Positions 7,515 through 13,330 are shown, counted from the stretch's first letter. The stretch is DNA of 14,902 nucleotides from Candidatus Nealsonbacteria bacterium RIFCSPLOWO2_01_FULL_38_120 (GCA_001821475.1 MHMF01000010.1:1-14902), one strand, 5' to 3'. Numbers and translations are program-made. Notes: a model not told the origin generated them from the sequence alone.

Positions 7515-7763
7515 TTATGTTTCTTGGCTTCGTTTCGCGTCCGTTTTTAAGATTTTGCGAAGTCTGACCGTTCTCACGCGGAAGTTATTGGTCATCGCTT
7601 CTAGCCGTTCCTTGAGCTCCATATTTTCCGTTCGGAGCCTTTCGTTCTCCTTCTGGGTTTGCGTTAGCAGGGTTGATATTCTTTCCTTTCCATCCCATGC
7701 TCGCCTTAAGTCGGTCGGTATTTGTCCCTTCGATTCAGTCTGTGTCAGGCCATTAGTCTGCAT
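7515..7763 (-). CDS. Small hypothetical coiled-coil protein
   Basis: This 82-residue, charged protein is not recognised. Residues about 28-56 (ISTLLTQTQKENERLRTENM onward) carry spaced hydrophobics L32, L43, L50 and L54 in a leucine-zipper-like coiled coil, followed by a basic tail, FRVRTVRLRKILKTDAKR. No signal peptide or membrane segment is seen. Three things support it as a real gene: AAGGAG lies four bases before the ATG; a TTGACA/TATCAT promoter with 17-base spacing lies about 100 bases upstream; and a terminator lies 28 bases beyond the stop. A zipper plus basic segment could suit nucleic-acid binding or oligomerisation, but that is a guess. The overlapping opposite-strand frame is less convincing. 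Confidence 0.6.
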   Translation of the reverse strand: MQTNGLTQTESKGQIPTDLRRAWDGKERISTLLTQTQKENERLRTENMELKERLEAMTNNFRVRTVRLRKILKTDAKRSQET

Positions 7764-7799
7764 TTTTCTCCTTTTTTGTGTTGAGTTGTCTTGTATCTC

Positions 7800-7820
7800 A
7801 TTAAGCCCACTCGGCTCAAT
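7800..7820 (-). other. Hairpin in the 5' leader of the small coiled-coil gene
   Basis: Read on the minus strand, ATTGAGCC and GGCTTAAT pair (one G-U) around GAGTG. It lies inside the predicted leader of about 90 bases, some 37 bases before the start codon. No T-run follows, so a stabilising or regulatory role is possible. Confidence 0.4.
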
Positions 7821-7861
7821 AGCGTTGCAGACAACATTTTTGTTTTATTTGTGCTGATTAT

Positions 7862-7890
7862 ATGATATCAGATTATTGTTATCGTGTCAA
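7862..7890 (-). promoter_or_regulatory. Promoter of the small coiled-coil gene
   Basis: On the minus strand TTGACA (7890-7885) and TATCAT (7867-7862) are 17 bases apart. The expected start site near 7855 gives a leader of about 90 bases that ends in an AAGGAG ribosome site. Confidence 0.65.
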
Positions 7891-8448
7891 ATTTTATTTT
7901 GCACGTTCTGCCTTGAAATGCGCCGCTCCATCGCCGCTCGATAACGCTCGCCACCCCGCAAAAAAGTTTTCTTTGCATTTTTTAATTTGCGCGCTCCCGA
8001 TTTTTTCTTTTCCACCTGCGCCGAGGCTTCGGCGGGCAGGTAAAGTGAAAAGAAAATTTTTGTGTGGTGTTCTGCTCTGAACGAGCAGGCGGCGGGAGCG
8101 GAGTTTATCCGCCTGCTGGCGGACTTCGGATCGGACGAGGCGGAATTCCCCCCCCCGCGTGCGGGAAATCCAGCCGAGGTTTTGCCAAATCATTTCCCCC
8201 AGAAAATAGTTTTGGCAAAACCGAGTCCGCATTTCGCCCCGCCACATTGCCCGAATACTTGGAGGGCAGAACCCCGAAAGAAAAACATCCTTTCCTTTTT
8301 CAAAAGAAATTTTATCCCCGCCAAATCAGAAATGCAAGGAGTGTTTTTTTTCGGGGTTGCTGGCATACTCGCCAGTGCGTGGGGCTTTCTCCGAGCGTAC
8401 GCTTTAGTTTCGCTTCACCACGCACGCGGAGCGTTCCACATCATTTGT
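7891..8448. other. GC-rich non-coding block with six stem-loops
   Basis: This stretch is richer in G and C than its neighbours and holds no convincing gene. It contains successive inverted repeats. TTTTCTTTTC with ACCTGC pairs with GCAGGT and GAAAAGAAAA across 8003-8055. CTGCTC/GAGCAG (8072-8088) competes with AGCAGGCGG/CCGCCTGCT (8084-8092/8109-8117). GGTTTTGCCAAA pairs with its complement at 8178-8189/8211-8222. AACCCCGAAA...ACA (8270-8287) pairs with 8342-8358. CTGGC/GCCAG sits at about 8360-8374. GTGCGTGG pairs with CCACGCAC at 8375-8382/8418-8425, enclosing AGCGTACGCT. A run of nine C's lies at 8148-8156. It may be a structured RNA or a composite of mobile palindromes. Confidence 0.5.
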
Positions 8449-8449
8449 C

Positions 8450-8477
8450 TTGAAAATTGGTGCTAGCTTGGTATAAT
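8450..8477 (+). promoter_or_regulatory. Strong promoter of the SDR gene
   Basis: TTGAAA (8450-8455), a 16-base spacer and TATAAT (8472-8477) preceded by TGG give a promoter with both a -35 and an extended -10. A start near 8484 predicts a leader of about 110 bases that contains repeat copy B. Confidence 0.7.
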
Positions 8478-8528
8478 AGAGACACATTTATCTGCGAAAG
8501 TCGAAAAATAAAAAATTAGTAAATACAT

Positions 8529-8585
8529 CCTCCACTTCAATCCTCCTTTCCGATGGTCATCGGAGGGGAGGATTGTGAGGTGGGG
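8529..8585. repeat. Palindromic repeat, GATGGTCATC family, copy B, in the SDR leader
   Basis: Left arm 8529-8554, loop GGTC (8555-8558), right arm 8559-8585. Core arms ATCCTCCTTTCCGAT and ATCGGAGGGGAGGAT pair along their length with some G-U pairs. The right arm includes the AGGTGG ribosome site of the next gene. Confidence 0.85.
8578..8585 (+). promoter_or_regulatory. Shine-Dalgarno site inside a repeat arm
   Basis: AGGTGGGG ends eight bases before the ATG at 8594. It lies in the outer right arm of the palindrome, opposite CCTCCAC at 8529-8535, so folding of the leader would mask it. Confidence 0.6.
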
Positions 8586-8593
8586 AAAAAACT

Positions 8594-9355
8594 ATGGCAA
8601 AAAAATTGCGTCTGGAAAATAAAGTGGCGATAATTACCGGCGCCGGGTCGGGCATTGGCAGGGCAACTGCTTTGATTTTCTCCAGAGAAGGCGCCAAGAT
8701 ATTGGTTGCCGATTGGTCAGATACAGGCGGTAAAGAAACGGTTGAACAAATAAAAAAAGAAAAAGGCGAGGCTATTTTTGTTAAAACCGATGTAAGTAAT
8801 GCCGAAAATGTTAATAAAATGGCAGACATCTGTTTGGCGGAATTCGGTCGGATTGATATATTGGTTAATAACGCTGGCATTGTTAAATTTGGACCGCTCC
8901 ACGAAACATCGGAGAGCGATTGGGACACTGTTTTGAATGTTAATCTTAAGAGTGTTTTTTTATGCTCCAAAAAAGTAATTCCTGGGATGTTAAAACAGGG
9001 CGGGGGCAAAATTGTGAATGTAAGCTCAATCGCCGGTTTAGTTGGTTTTGATCAAATCGGCTCTTATTGCGCTTCAAAAGGCGGGATAATCGCTTTGACT
9101 CGGGAAATGGCTTTAGAATACGCTCCGCGGAAAATAAATATTAATTGCATTGCTCCAGGTGTTATCAAAACCGCTATGACAAAAGATATGATAGCCGACC
9201 CGGCTCAAAGGCAATTTTTTGAAAGCTCTACTCCTTATCCGCGATTAGGGGAGTCGGAGGATATTGCTATGGCTACGGTTTATTTGGCCTCCGGAGAATC
9301 GGATTTTGTCGCTGGCGAGGTTTTAGTGGTTGACGGCGGCTGGACAATTAAGTAA
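8594..9355 (+). CDS. SDR-family NAD(P)-dependent oxidoreductase
   Basis: This 253-residue classical short-chain dehydrogenase/reductase has a complete Rossmann fold and active site: TGAGSGIG cofactor loop (15-22), D40 after strand 2 (favours NAD over NADP), D66, NNAG (92-95), catalytic S145 with Y158 and K162 in YCASK, the IAPG segment (187-190) and the terminal VDGGW. It is in the FabG/glucose-dehydrogenase-like length class, but sequence alone does not fix the substrate. It stands alone between a strong promoter and a palindromic terminator, with an AGGTGG ribosome site, unlike the housekeeping genes here. That suggests separate regulation and perhaps acquisition by transfer. Confidence 0.92.
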   Translation: MAKKLRLENKVAIITGAGSGIGRATALIFSREGAKILVADWSDTGGKETVEQIKKEKGEAIFVKTDVSNAENVNKMADICLAEFGRIDILVNNAGIVKFGPLHETSESDWDTVLNVNLKSVFLCSKKVIPGMLKQGGGKIVNVSSIAGLVGFDQIGSYCASKGGIIALTREMALEYAPRKININCIAPGVIKTAMTKDMIADPAQRQFFESSTPYPRLGESEDIAMATVYLASGESDFVAGEVLVVDGGWTIK

Positions 9356-9405
9356 TTTTTGGATAATTTTTTGATAGTTTTCGGATAGTTTTTGCGGAAG
9401 AAAAT

Positions 9406-9463
9406 AAAAAATCATCGTAGTAAAAAATCGACGATCGTCGATTTTTTACTACGATGATTTTTT
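9406..9463. terminator. Perfect 58-bp palindrome, bidirectional terminator
   Basis: Positions 9406-9434 and 9435-9463 are exact reverse complements with no spacer. The arms begin with AAAAAATCATCG and end in TTTTTT on both strands. It sits between convergent genes (stops at 9355 and 9476), so it would end both transcripts. Confidence 0.85.
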
Positions 9464-9475
9464 GATTATTTTATT

Positions 9476-10033
9476 TTAATTTTCCAGGATTTCAATATAG
9501 CTAATTTTAGCTCCAAATTCTTTTGCTAGTTCGTATGCGGGGAACCAGATATCTACATGATAATATCCCTTTCTTTTGTTCATTCTGTCTTCAACGGTAA
9601 AAATTTTGTCTCCGAAGACCTTGGGTATTTTTATCTTTGAACCAAAGGGTAAAAGGTTATTGGCGACAATGCCGTCTTCAACGGTTTTGCCAGATGCGGT
9701 GATGAATGGGCTATCGTCTGTTTGTTCTGCGGTACTGGAATAAGCCGTGATTATAACTTTCATTGTGGATGTTGATTTCGGGTTCATAAACGGAGCCGAG
9801 ACCGCCAGCAAGCTGTTCTCCTGAGTTATTGCCATTGCCTTCCCTGCTAAATTAACGGAAATCGCGACAGGAAAAGAATCGGCTTCAGCTATTTTTATTC
9901 CAAGCCAGAAAAAAGCAATAAATGCCCATATCAAAGGGGCTGAAATCAGGGAAGTAATAAGCGCGTTATTTTTAATTATTTTGGCGGGTTTTAAGATATT
10001 ATTCATATATTTCTTGATATCCTCCAAAAACAT
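9476..10033 (-). CDS. Membrane-anchored 3D-domain (RlpA/MltA-like barrel) protein
   Basis: This 185-residue protein has one hydrophobic N-terminal segment, LITSLISAPLIWAFIAFFWL (about 25-44), as anchor or uncleaved signal. After a spacer comes a 3D domain: TAYSSTAEQTDDSPFITASG (96-115), GIVANNLLPFGSKIKIP, VEDRMN (D149) and YYHVDIWF (D161). The conserved aspartates of the family are D149 and D161, plus one in the D107-D120 region. Related domains occur in MltA lytic transglycosylases and Bacillus YuiC/YocH, so peptidoglycan cleavage outside the cell is likely. The start is uncertain: ATG at 10033 has no Shine-Dalgarno motif, while ATG at codon 10 has GGAGGA 13 bases upstream. It has its own promoter and a terminator-like leader hairpin. 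Confidence 0.85.
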   Translation of the reverse strand: MFLEDIKKYMNNILKPAKIIKNNALITSLISAPLIWAFIAFFWLGIKIAEADSFPVAISVNLAGKAMAITQENSLLAVSAPFMNPKSTSTMKVIITAYSSTAEQTDDSPFITASGKTVEDGIVANNLLPFGSKIKIPKVFGDKIFTVEDRMNKRKGYYHVDIWFPAYELAKEFGAKISYIEILEN

Positions 10034-10038
10034 AGATT

Positions 10039-10080
10039 GTAATTAAAAACCCCTCCAAAAGGGGCTTAATGTTTAATTAC
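10039..10080 (-). terminator. Terminator-like hairpin in the leader of the 3D-domain gene
   Basis: On the minus strand CCCCT and AGGGG (10064-10060 and 10054-10050) pair around TTTGG and are followed by TTTTT. An outer pair, GTAATTAAA and TTTAATTAC (10080-10072 and 10047-10039), encloses it. It lies between the promoter and the start codon at 10033, so it can only act as a partial terminator or attenuator. Confidence 0.6.
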
Positions 10081-10092
10081 GACTACGCCTTA

Positions 10093-10121
10093 TTTATAGC
10101 TCTTTTCAGAAAGTTTGTCAA
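10093..10121 (-). promoter_or_regulatory. Promoter of the 3D-domain gene
   Basis: On the minus strand TTGACA (10121-10116) and TATAAA (10098-10093) are 17 bases apart. The start near 10086 gives a leader of about 53 bases. The promoter lies just outside the left end of the insertion sequence. Confidence 0.7.
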
Positions 10122-10137
10122 TAGCTGGTGGTAATGT

Positions 10138-10155
10138 ATACACACATATTGCGCT
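10138..10155 (+). repeat. Left terminal inverted repeat of the insertion sequence
   Basis: ATACACACATATTGCGCT matches the reverse complement of 11103-11120 (ATACAGACATTTTGCACT) at 15 of 18 positions. It lies 21 bases before the transposase start. Confidence 0.7.
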
Positions 10156-10176
10156 TTTCTGATAGTCTAAGGGCAT

Positions 10177-11103
10177 ATGAAAATTATGCCCAAATCAACA
10201 AAAGAAGAAAAGTTCAGATGGATAAAACCCATTCTGGATAAAGAAATATCAATTAAGGATATGGCTAAGGTCTGCCCTTTCTCGGAAAGATCATTAAAGT
10301 ATTGGTTGGCTGCTTTTAAAGAATACGGCATTGAAGGATTGGAGAATAAATCAAGAAGGCCGAAAACCAATCCACGGGAAACGCCAATCAGAATTAAAGA
10401 ACGCATTGTCGAGCTAAGGAAGGAAAAGAACGAATGCGCCCTAAAAATACAATGGGATTTAGAGGACAAAGGAATAGGCATACATTTTCAGACAATTCAA
10501 AAGATAATTAGAAGAGAAGGATTAACTAGAAAATACAGGACAAGGAAAATTAAATACAATTATGTTAGAATACCTTTAAAGAGGGGCGAACTGATAGAGA
10601 TTGACGTTAAATGGGTTCCGGATAGAATAAAAGGACAGAGGTGCTATCAATTTACCGCCATAGATTGCGGTTCAAGATGGAGATATTTACAAGCGTATAA
10701 TGACGCTTCTAATTTAAGCGCGATAAGGTTTTTGAAAGAACTGATTGCTATTGCTGATTTTGAAATTAAAGCAATTAAAACAGATAATGGATCTTGTTTC
10801 ACTAACAGATATACGGGATACTCCAAGAGTTCCGATCCTTTAAATCCGAGACTGCATCCTTTTGATATACTGTGCCAGGAATTAGACGCGCCTCACTATT
10901 TAATTGATCCAGGCAAACCTCAGCAGAACAGCTTTGTGGAACGATCTCACAGAACAGACCAGCAGAAATTCTACGACCAGTTAATCTTTAAATCATTTGA
11001 AGAATTAAAATATAAGTTAAGATTATGGAATATGTATTACAACGACACTAAACATTGCGGACTTAATGGACTAACTCCTAACCAAGCTCTTAGATTATTC
11101 TGA
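10177..11103 (+). CDS. DDE transposase, integrase core (IS481-like)
   Basis: This 308-residue transposase has an N-terminal helix-turn-helix part (about 22-65, ISIKDMAKVCPFSERSLKYW then GIEGLENKSRRPK), a second helical DNA-binding part and an rve-type catalytic core. The DDE triad is visible: D143 in EIDVKW, D203 in KTDNG and E255 in SFVERSHR. The D203-E255 interval holds 51 residues rather than the usual 35, through an insert around RYTGYSKSSDPLNPRLHPFD. The C-terminus YYNDTKHCGLNGLTPNQAL is typical. All catalytic residues are intact, so it may be active. AAGGG lies three bases before the ATG at 10177; an ATG at 10186 is the alternative. Its TGA stop touches the right inverted repeat. Confidence 0.92.
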   Translation: MKIMPKSTKEEKFRWIKPILDKEISIKDMAKVCPFSERSLKYWLAAFKEYGIEGLENKSRRPKTNPRETPIRIKERIVELRKEKNECALKIQWDLEDKGIGIHFQTIQKIIRREGLTRKYRTRKIKYNYVRIPLKRGELIEIDVKWVPDRIKGQRCYQFTAIDCGSRWRYLQAYNDASNLSAIRFLKELIAIADFEIKAIKTDNGSCFTNRYTGYSKSSDPLNPRLHPFDILCQELDAPHYLIDPGKPQQNSFVERSHRTDQQKFYDQLIFKSFEELKYKLRLWNMYYNDTKHCGLNGLTPNQALRLF

Positions 11104-11120
11104 GTGCAAAATGTCTGTAT
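11103..11120 (-). repeat. Right terminal inverted repeat of the insertion sequence
   Basis: On the plus strand AGTGCAAAATGTCTGTAT; its reverse complement pairs with the left end at 15 of 18 positions. Its first base is the last base of the transposase stop codon. Confidence 0.7.
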
Positions 11121-11123
11121 CTA

Positions 11124-11267
11124 AAACATAAAACAAAAAAACAGAGAACATATCCCTGCAAGTTCATTATTCCAAAATGCGGACGCGAACATACGCGCAA
11201 TTCAAAATGTAAATATCAAAAATCAAAAATCAAAATGACAATTGAAAATATTAAAATACCGCGCGAA
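11124..11267. other. AT-rich spacer with a short CAAAAAT tandem repeat
   Basis: No gene is visible. At about 11214-11235 a seven-base unit, TCAAAAA, is repeated three times and is followed by ATGACAATTG. A similar AT-rich stretch with TCAAATC repeats and ATGACAAATT lies at 13446-13503. They look like low-complexity or decayed repeat sequence. Confidence 0.45.
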
Positions 11268-11323
11268 CTCCCTCACCCATCCTCCCCTTCGATGACCATC
11301 GAAGGGGAGGATTGAGGAAGGGG
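11268..11323. repeat. Palindromic repeat, GATGGTCATC family, copy C, inverted
   Basis: Left arm 11268-11293, loop GACC (11294-11297), right arm 11298-11323. The inner 15 pairs (ATCCTCCCCTTCGAT with its complement) are perfect. The loop is the reverse complement of the GGTC loop in copies A and B, so this copy lies in the opposite orientation. Confidence 0.85.
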
Positions 11324-11442
11324 AAATTCTTTTATTATGAGCTTTTTTGTTATGAGATAAGCTCATGACAAAAGAGAGTAAGCCGTGTGAGCCGAGAACG
11401 TTGGCCGAGCGAACGTACCGTCCAAAACTACATCCCCGAACG
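11324..11442. other. Downstream region of iscU with a small hairpin
   Basis: ATGAGCT (about 11337-11343) pairs with AGCTCAT about 17 bases later; the core resembles TCATGAGAT motifs at 13544-13640. The rest, up to the iscU stop at 11443, shows no gene and no clear terminator for the minus-strand operon. Confidence 0.35.
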
Positions 11443-11925
11443 CTATCTCCACTGCTTGTATCTCTCTTCCAATTCTTTTTTTTCCTTTTTCAAGCGCAGA
11501 TGATTTTTTTGGATTTTTTTTGGAATCGGTCTTTTATTTTTAGAAAAATAGTCGTAAATCGCTTCCAAAAAAGCGTCCGCTCCCAATACAGAACAATGAT
11601 ATTTTATCGGCGGCAGGCCGCCCAATGTTTCGGCTATTTTCCGACTATTGATTTCCAACGCCTCTTTTATGGTTTTCCCTTTTACTAAATCAGTAACCGC
11701 GCTACTCGAGCTGATAGCCGCAACGCATCCGAATGTCTCAAATTTAATGTCCCCAACTATCTCCTCCCCTTTTTTATTTTTTCCAATCTTAATATATAAC
11801 TTCATTAAATCTCCGCAAACAACATTGCCGATTTCCCCAATGCCATCGGCATTTTCAATACGGCCGTAATTATGCGGTTTCTTAAAATGCTCCATTACTT
11901 TTTTTGAATAAAGATTATTTTCCAT
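11443..11925 (-). CDS. iscU: Fe-S cluster assembly scaffold, IscU/NifU N-terminal type
   Basis: This 160-residue scaffold receives sulfur from a cysteine desulfurase and assembles [2Fe-2S] clusters. The ligands are present: C37 and D39 in VVCGDL, C67 in FETFGCVAA and C111 in LPPIKYHCSVLGA. The core ends at about residue 127. A further 33 residues form a basic, Lys/Arg-rich helical tail (KKIQKNHLRLKKEKKELEER) that standard IscU of about 128 residues lacks. It may aid partner or nucleic-acid contact, but this is unknown. The gene follows iscS on the minus strand after 171 bases that hold a large inverted repeat. No Shine-Dalgarno motif is seen. The scaffold class (IscU versus SufU) is assigned on motif style; the LPPIKYHCS form favours IscU. 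Confidence 0.9.
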   Translation of the reverse strand: MENNLYSKKVMEHFKKPHNYGRIENADGIGEIGNVVCGDLMKLYIKIGKNKKGEEIVGDIKFETFGCVAAISSSSAVTDLVKGKTIKEALEINSRKIAETLGGLPPIKYHCSVLGADAFLEAIYDYFSKNKRPIPKKIQKNHLRLKKEKKELEERYKQWR

Positions 11926-11972
11926 AATTGAAATTTATTTAAAATTTAATCCCGATTGAGATTGTTCCCTCG

Positions 11973-12052
11973 CTTTGTGCCCCTTTTGTGTCCCTACCAG
12001 ATAGGCACATAGTTGTGTGCCTATCTGGTAGGGACACAAAAGGGACACAAAG
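11973..12052. repeat. 37-bp inverted repeat pair between iscS and iscU
   Basis: Positions 11973-12009 and 12016-12052 are reverse complements with one mismatch (11980 against 12045) around the loop TAGTTG. The right half contains the same 27-base unit seen at 1935-1961 (12013-12039, 25 of 27 bases identical); the left half holds the unit inverted. No T-run follows on the minus strand, so a terminator role is unlikely. A folded hairpin here would lie within an iscS-iscU transcript. Confidence 0.85.
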
Positions 12053-12096
12053 TAAAAACACAAGGTGGAGACACAACGGCAATGCAATAATATTTT

Positions 12097-13311
12097 TTAA
12101 CCTTTGAATGGCGAAATTTTTCTTAAATTTTCTACTATGCCCGGCAAAACTTCCAATAAATAATCAATTTCTTTTTTAGTTGTCCATCTGCCTAAAGAAA
12201 TTCTTAAAGAACCATGCGCCTCCTGAGGACTTAAGCCGATTGCCAATAAAATAGGGCTAGGCTCTAATTTTATTGAAGAACAAGCGGATCCGGTGGAAAC
12301 CGCAACGCCCTTTAGATCAAGCTGTATTGCCAATGACTCTCCTTCAATAAAAGAAAACCTGAAATTAATAATATTGGGGAGCCGTTTTTCAGGATGGCCG
12401 TTCAAATAGGACTCTTTTATCGTTATGACCTCTTTTATTAAAATATTTCTTAATTTTTCCAGCCGTTCGGCTTCTTTTTTCATTTCTTTATCGCAGATTT
12501 CGCACGCTTTGGCAAATCCGACTATCGCCGCCAAGTTTATGGTTGAAGACCTTAATCCCCGCTCCTGTCCGCCTCCGTGCAGAATCGGCTCAATTTTAAC
12601 GCCATTCCTGATAAAAAGCAAAGCCGCTCCTTTGGGTCCGTAAATTTTATGAGAACTGGCTGTTAATAAATCAATATTCATTTTATTGACATCAATCGGT
12701 ATTTTCCCGAGACACTGGCTGGCGTCGGTGTGGAAATAAACATTTTTTTCCCGGCATATTTTTCCGATTTCCTCAATGGGCTGAATTGTGCCAATTTCGT
12801 TTGATCCATGTATTGTGGAAACCAAAATTGTTTCTTGTTTTATCGCCTTTTCAATATCTAAATAATTGACTAATCCATATTTATCAACCGGCAGACGGGT
12901 TATCTCAAACCCCTGCTTTTCCAGCCAGTCGACGCTTTCCGCCACGCAAGGATGCTCAATCTGAGAAATTATTATGTGTTTCTTTTTACCAAGGTGGTCG
13001 GTTGGAAATTCCCGCGATCGCTGATTTTCTTGACCGACCATTGCGTTGGAGAATGCGGCAAATGCAATTCCTTTTAACGCTAAATTATTGCTTTCCGTGG
13101 CGGAACCGGTAAAAATTATTTCGTTCGGCTTCGCTTTGATTACGGCCGCAACTTTTTCCCTGCTTTTTTCCAAAACAAACTTCGCCTCTTGTCCAAAGCT
13201 ATGCAGAGACATCGTATTGCCAAATTTCCCCTTTACATAAGACGCCATCTCCTTCGCCACCCTCGGGTCAATCGGAGTAGTGGCGGCATAATCAAAATAA
13301 ATCTTAGGCAT
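12097..13311 (-). CDS. iscS: Cysteine desulfurase, IscS/NifS family (PLP enzyme)
   Basis: This 404-residue class V aminotransferase-fold enzyme removes sulfur from cysteine and passes it to the scaffold encoded next. Key residues align with E. coli IscS at a constant offset of 16: H120 (H104), D196 (D180), Q199 (Q183), PLP lysine K222 in SSHKIYGPKG (K206) and catalytic C344 in STGSACSS (C328). GGGQERGLRSST (246-257) and SLRISLGRWTT (368-378) are typical. About 20 extra residues lie between ATES (71-74) and H120, around GQENQRSREFPTDHLG, and coincide with a DNA segment with inverted ends. A Shine-Dalgarno motif is absent. The enzyme looks complete and the insert lies on a surface loop region, so activity is expected. 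Confidence 0.95.
   Translation of the reverse strand: MPKIYFDYAATTPIDPRVAKEMASYVKGKFGNTMSLHSFGQEAKFVLEKSREKVAAVIKAKPNEIIFTGSATESNNLALKGIAFAAFSNAMVGQENQRSREFPTDHLGKKKHIIISQIEHPCVAESVDWLEKQGFEITRLPVDKYGLVNYLDIEKAIKQETILVSTIHGSNEIGTIQPIEEIGKICREKNVYFHTDASQCLGKIPIDVNKMNIDLLTASSHKIYGPKGAALLFIRNGVKIEPILHGGGQERGLRSSTINLAAIVGFAKACEICDKEMKKEAERLEKLRNILIKEVITIKESYLNGHPEKRLPNIINFRFSFIEGESLAIQLDLKGVAVSTGSACSSIKLEPSPILLAIGLSPQEAHGSLRISLGRWTTKKEIDYLLEVLPGIVENLRKISPFKG
12995..13040. repeat. In-frame insert in iscS with inverted ends
   Basis: TGGTCGGT (12995-13002) and ACCGACCA (13033-13040) are exact inverted repeats. The interval includes the palindrome GCGATCGC (13014-13021). The segment falls in the part of iscS that encodes residues absent from E. 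coli IscS, and keeps the frame. Confidence 0.5.
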
Positions 13312-13330
13312 AATTTTTAATTTCTATAAA

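Larger units (their letters stand above)
10135..11123 (+). mobile_element. IS481-like insertion sequence, about 0.99 kb
   Basis: A single complete transposase gene is flanked by imperfect terminal inverted repeats: 10138-10155 and 11103-11120 match at 15 of 18 bases. The boundaries are extended three bases outward on each side because the left end then begins TGT, as is common in IS481/IS3-type elements; the right end reads TAG in that position. I could not find a target-site duplication, so the exact ends are uncertain and the insertion may be old. No second gene or passenger is present. Confidence 0.7.

Noticed and set aside
7486..7857. Plus-strand open frame of 123 codons
   Set aside because: It is rich in Ser, Leu, Val and Cys as expected for the antisense of the small coiled-coil gene, and lacks a ribosome site, while the minus strand has promoter, ribosome site and terminator.
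7894..8247. Minus-strand open frame of 117 codons
   Set aside because: It lies over the same stem-loop block, has no ribosome site or recognisable domain, and competes with the frames on the other strand.
8062..8466. Long plus-strand open frames of 129-134 codons in the GC-rich block
   Set aside because: They overlap each other in different frames, lack a ribosome site, have odd composition and coincide with inverted repeats; they look like by-products of GC-rich structured DNA.
7375..11323. CRISPR array
   Set aside because: The repeats are dispersed, palindromic, separated by kilobases and differ in orientation; there are no regular spacers and no cas genes.
13014..13021. GCGATCGC as a cyanobacterial HIP1 site
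   Set aside because: It occurs once within a palindromic insert; nothing else in the window suggests a cyanobacterium.
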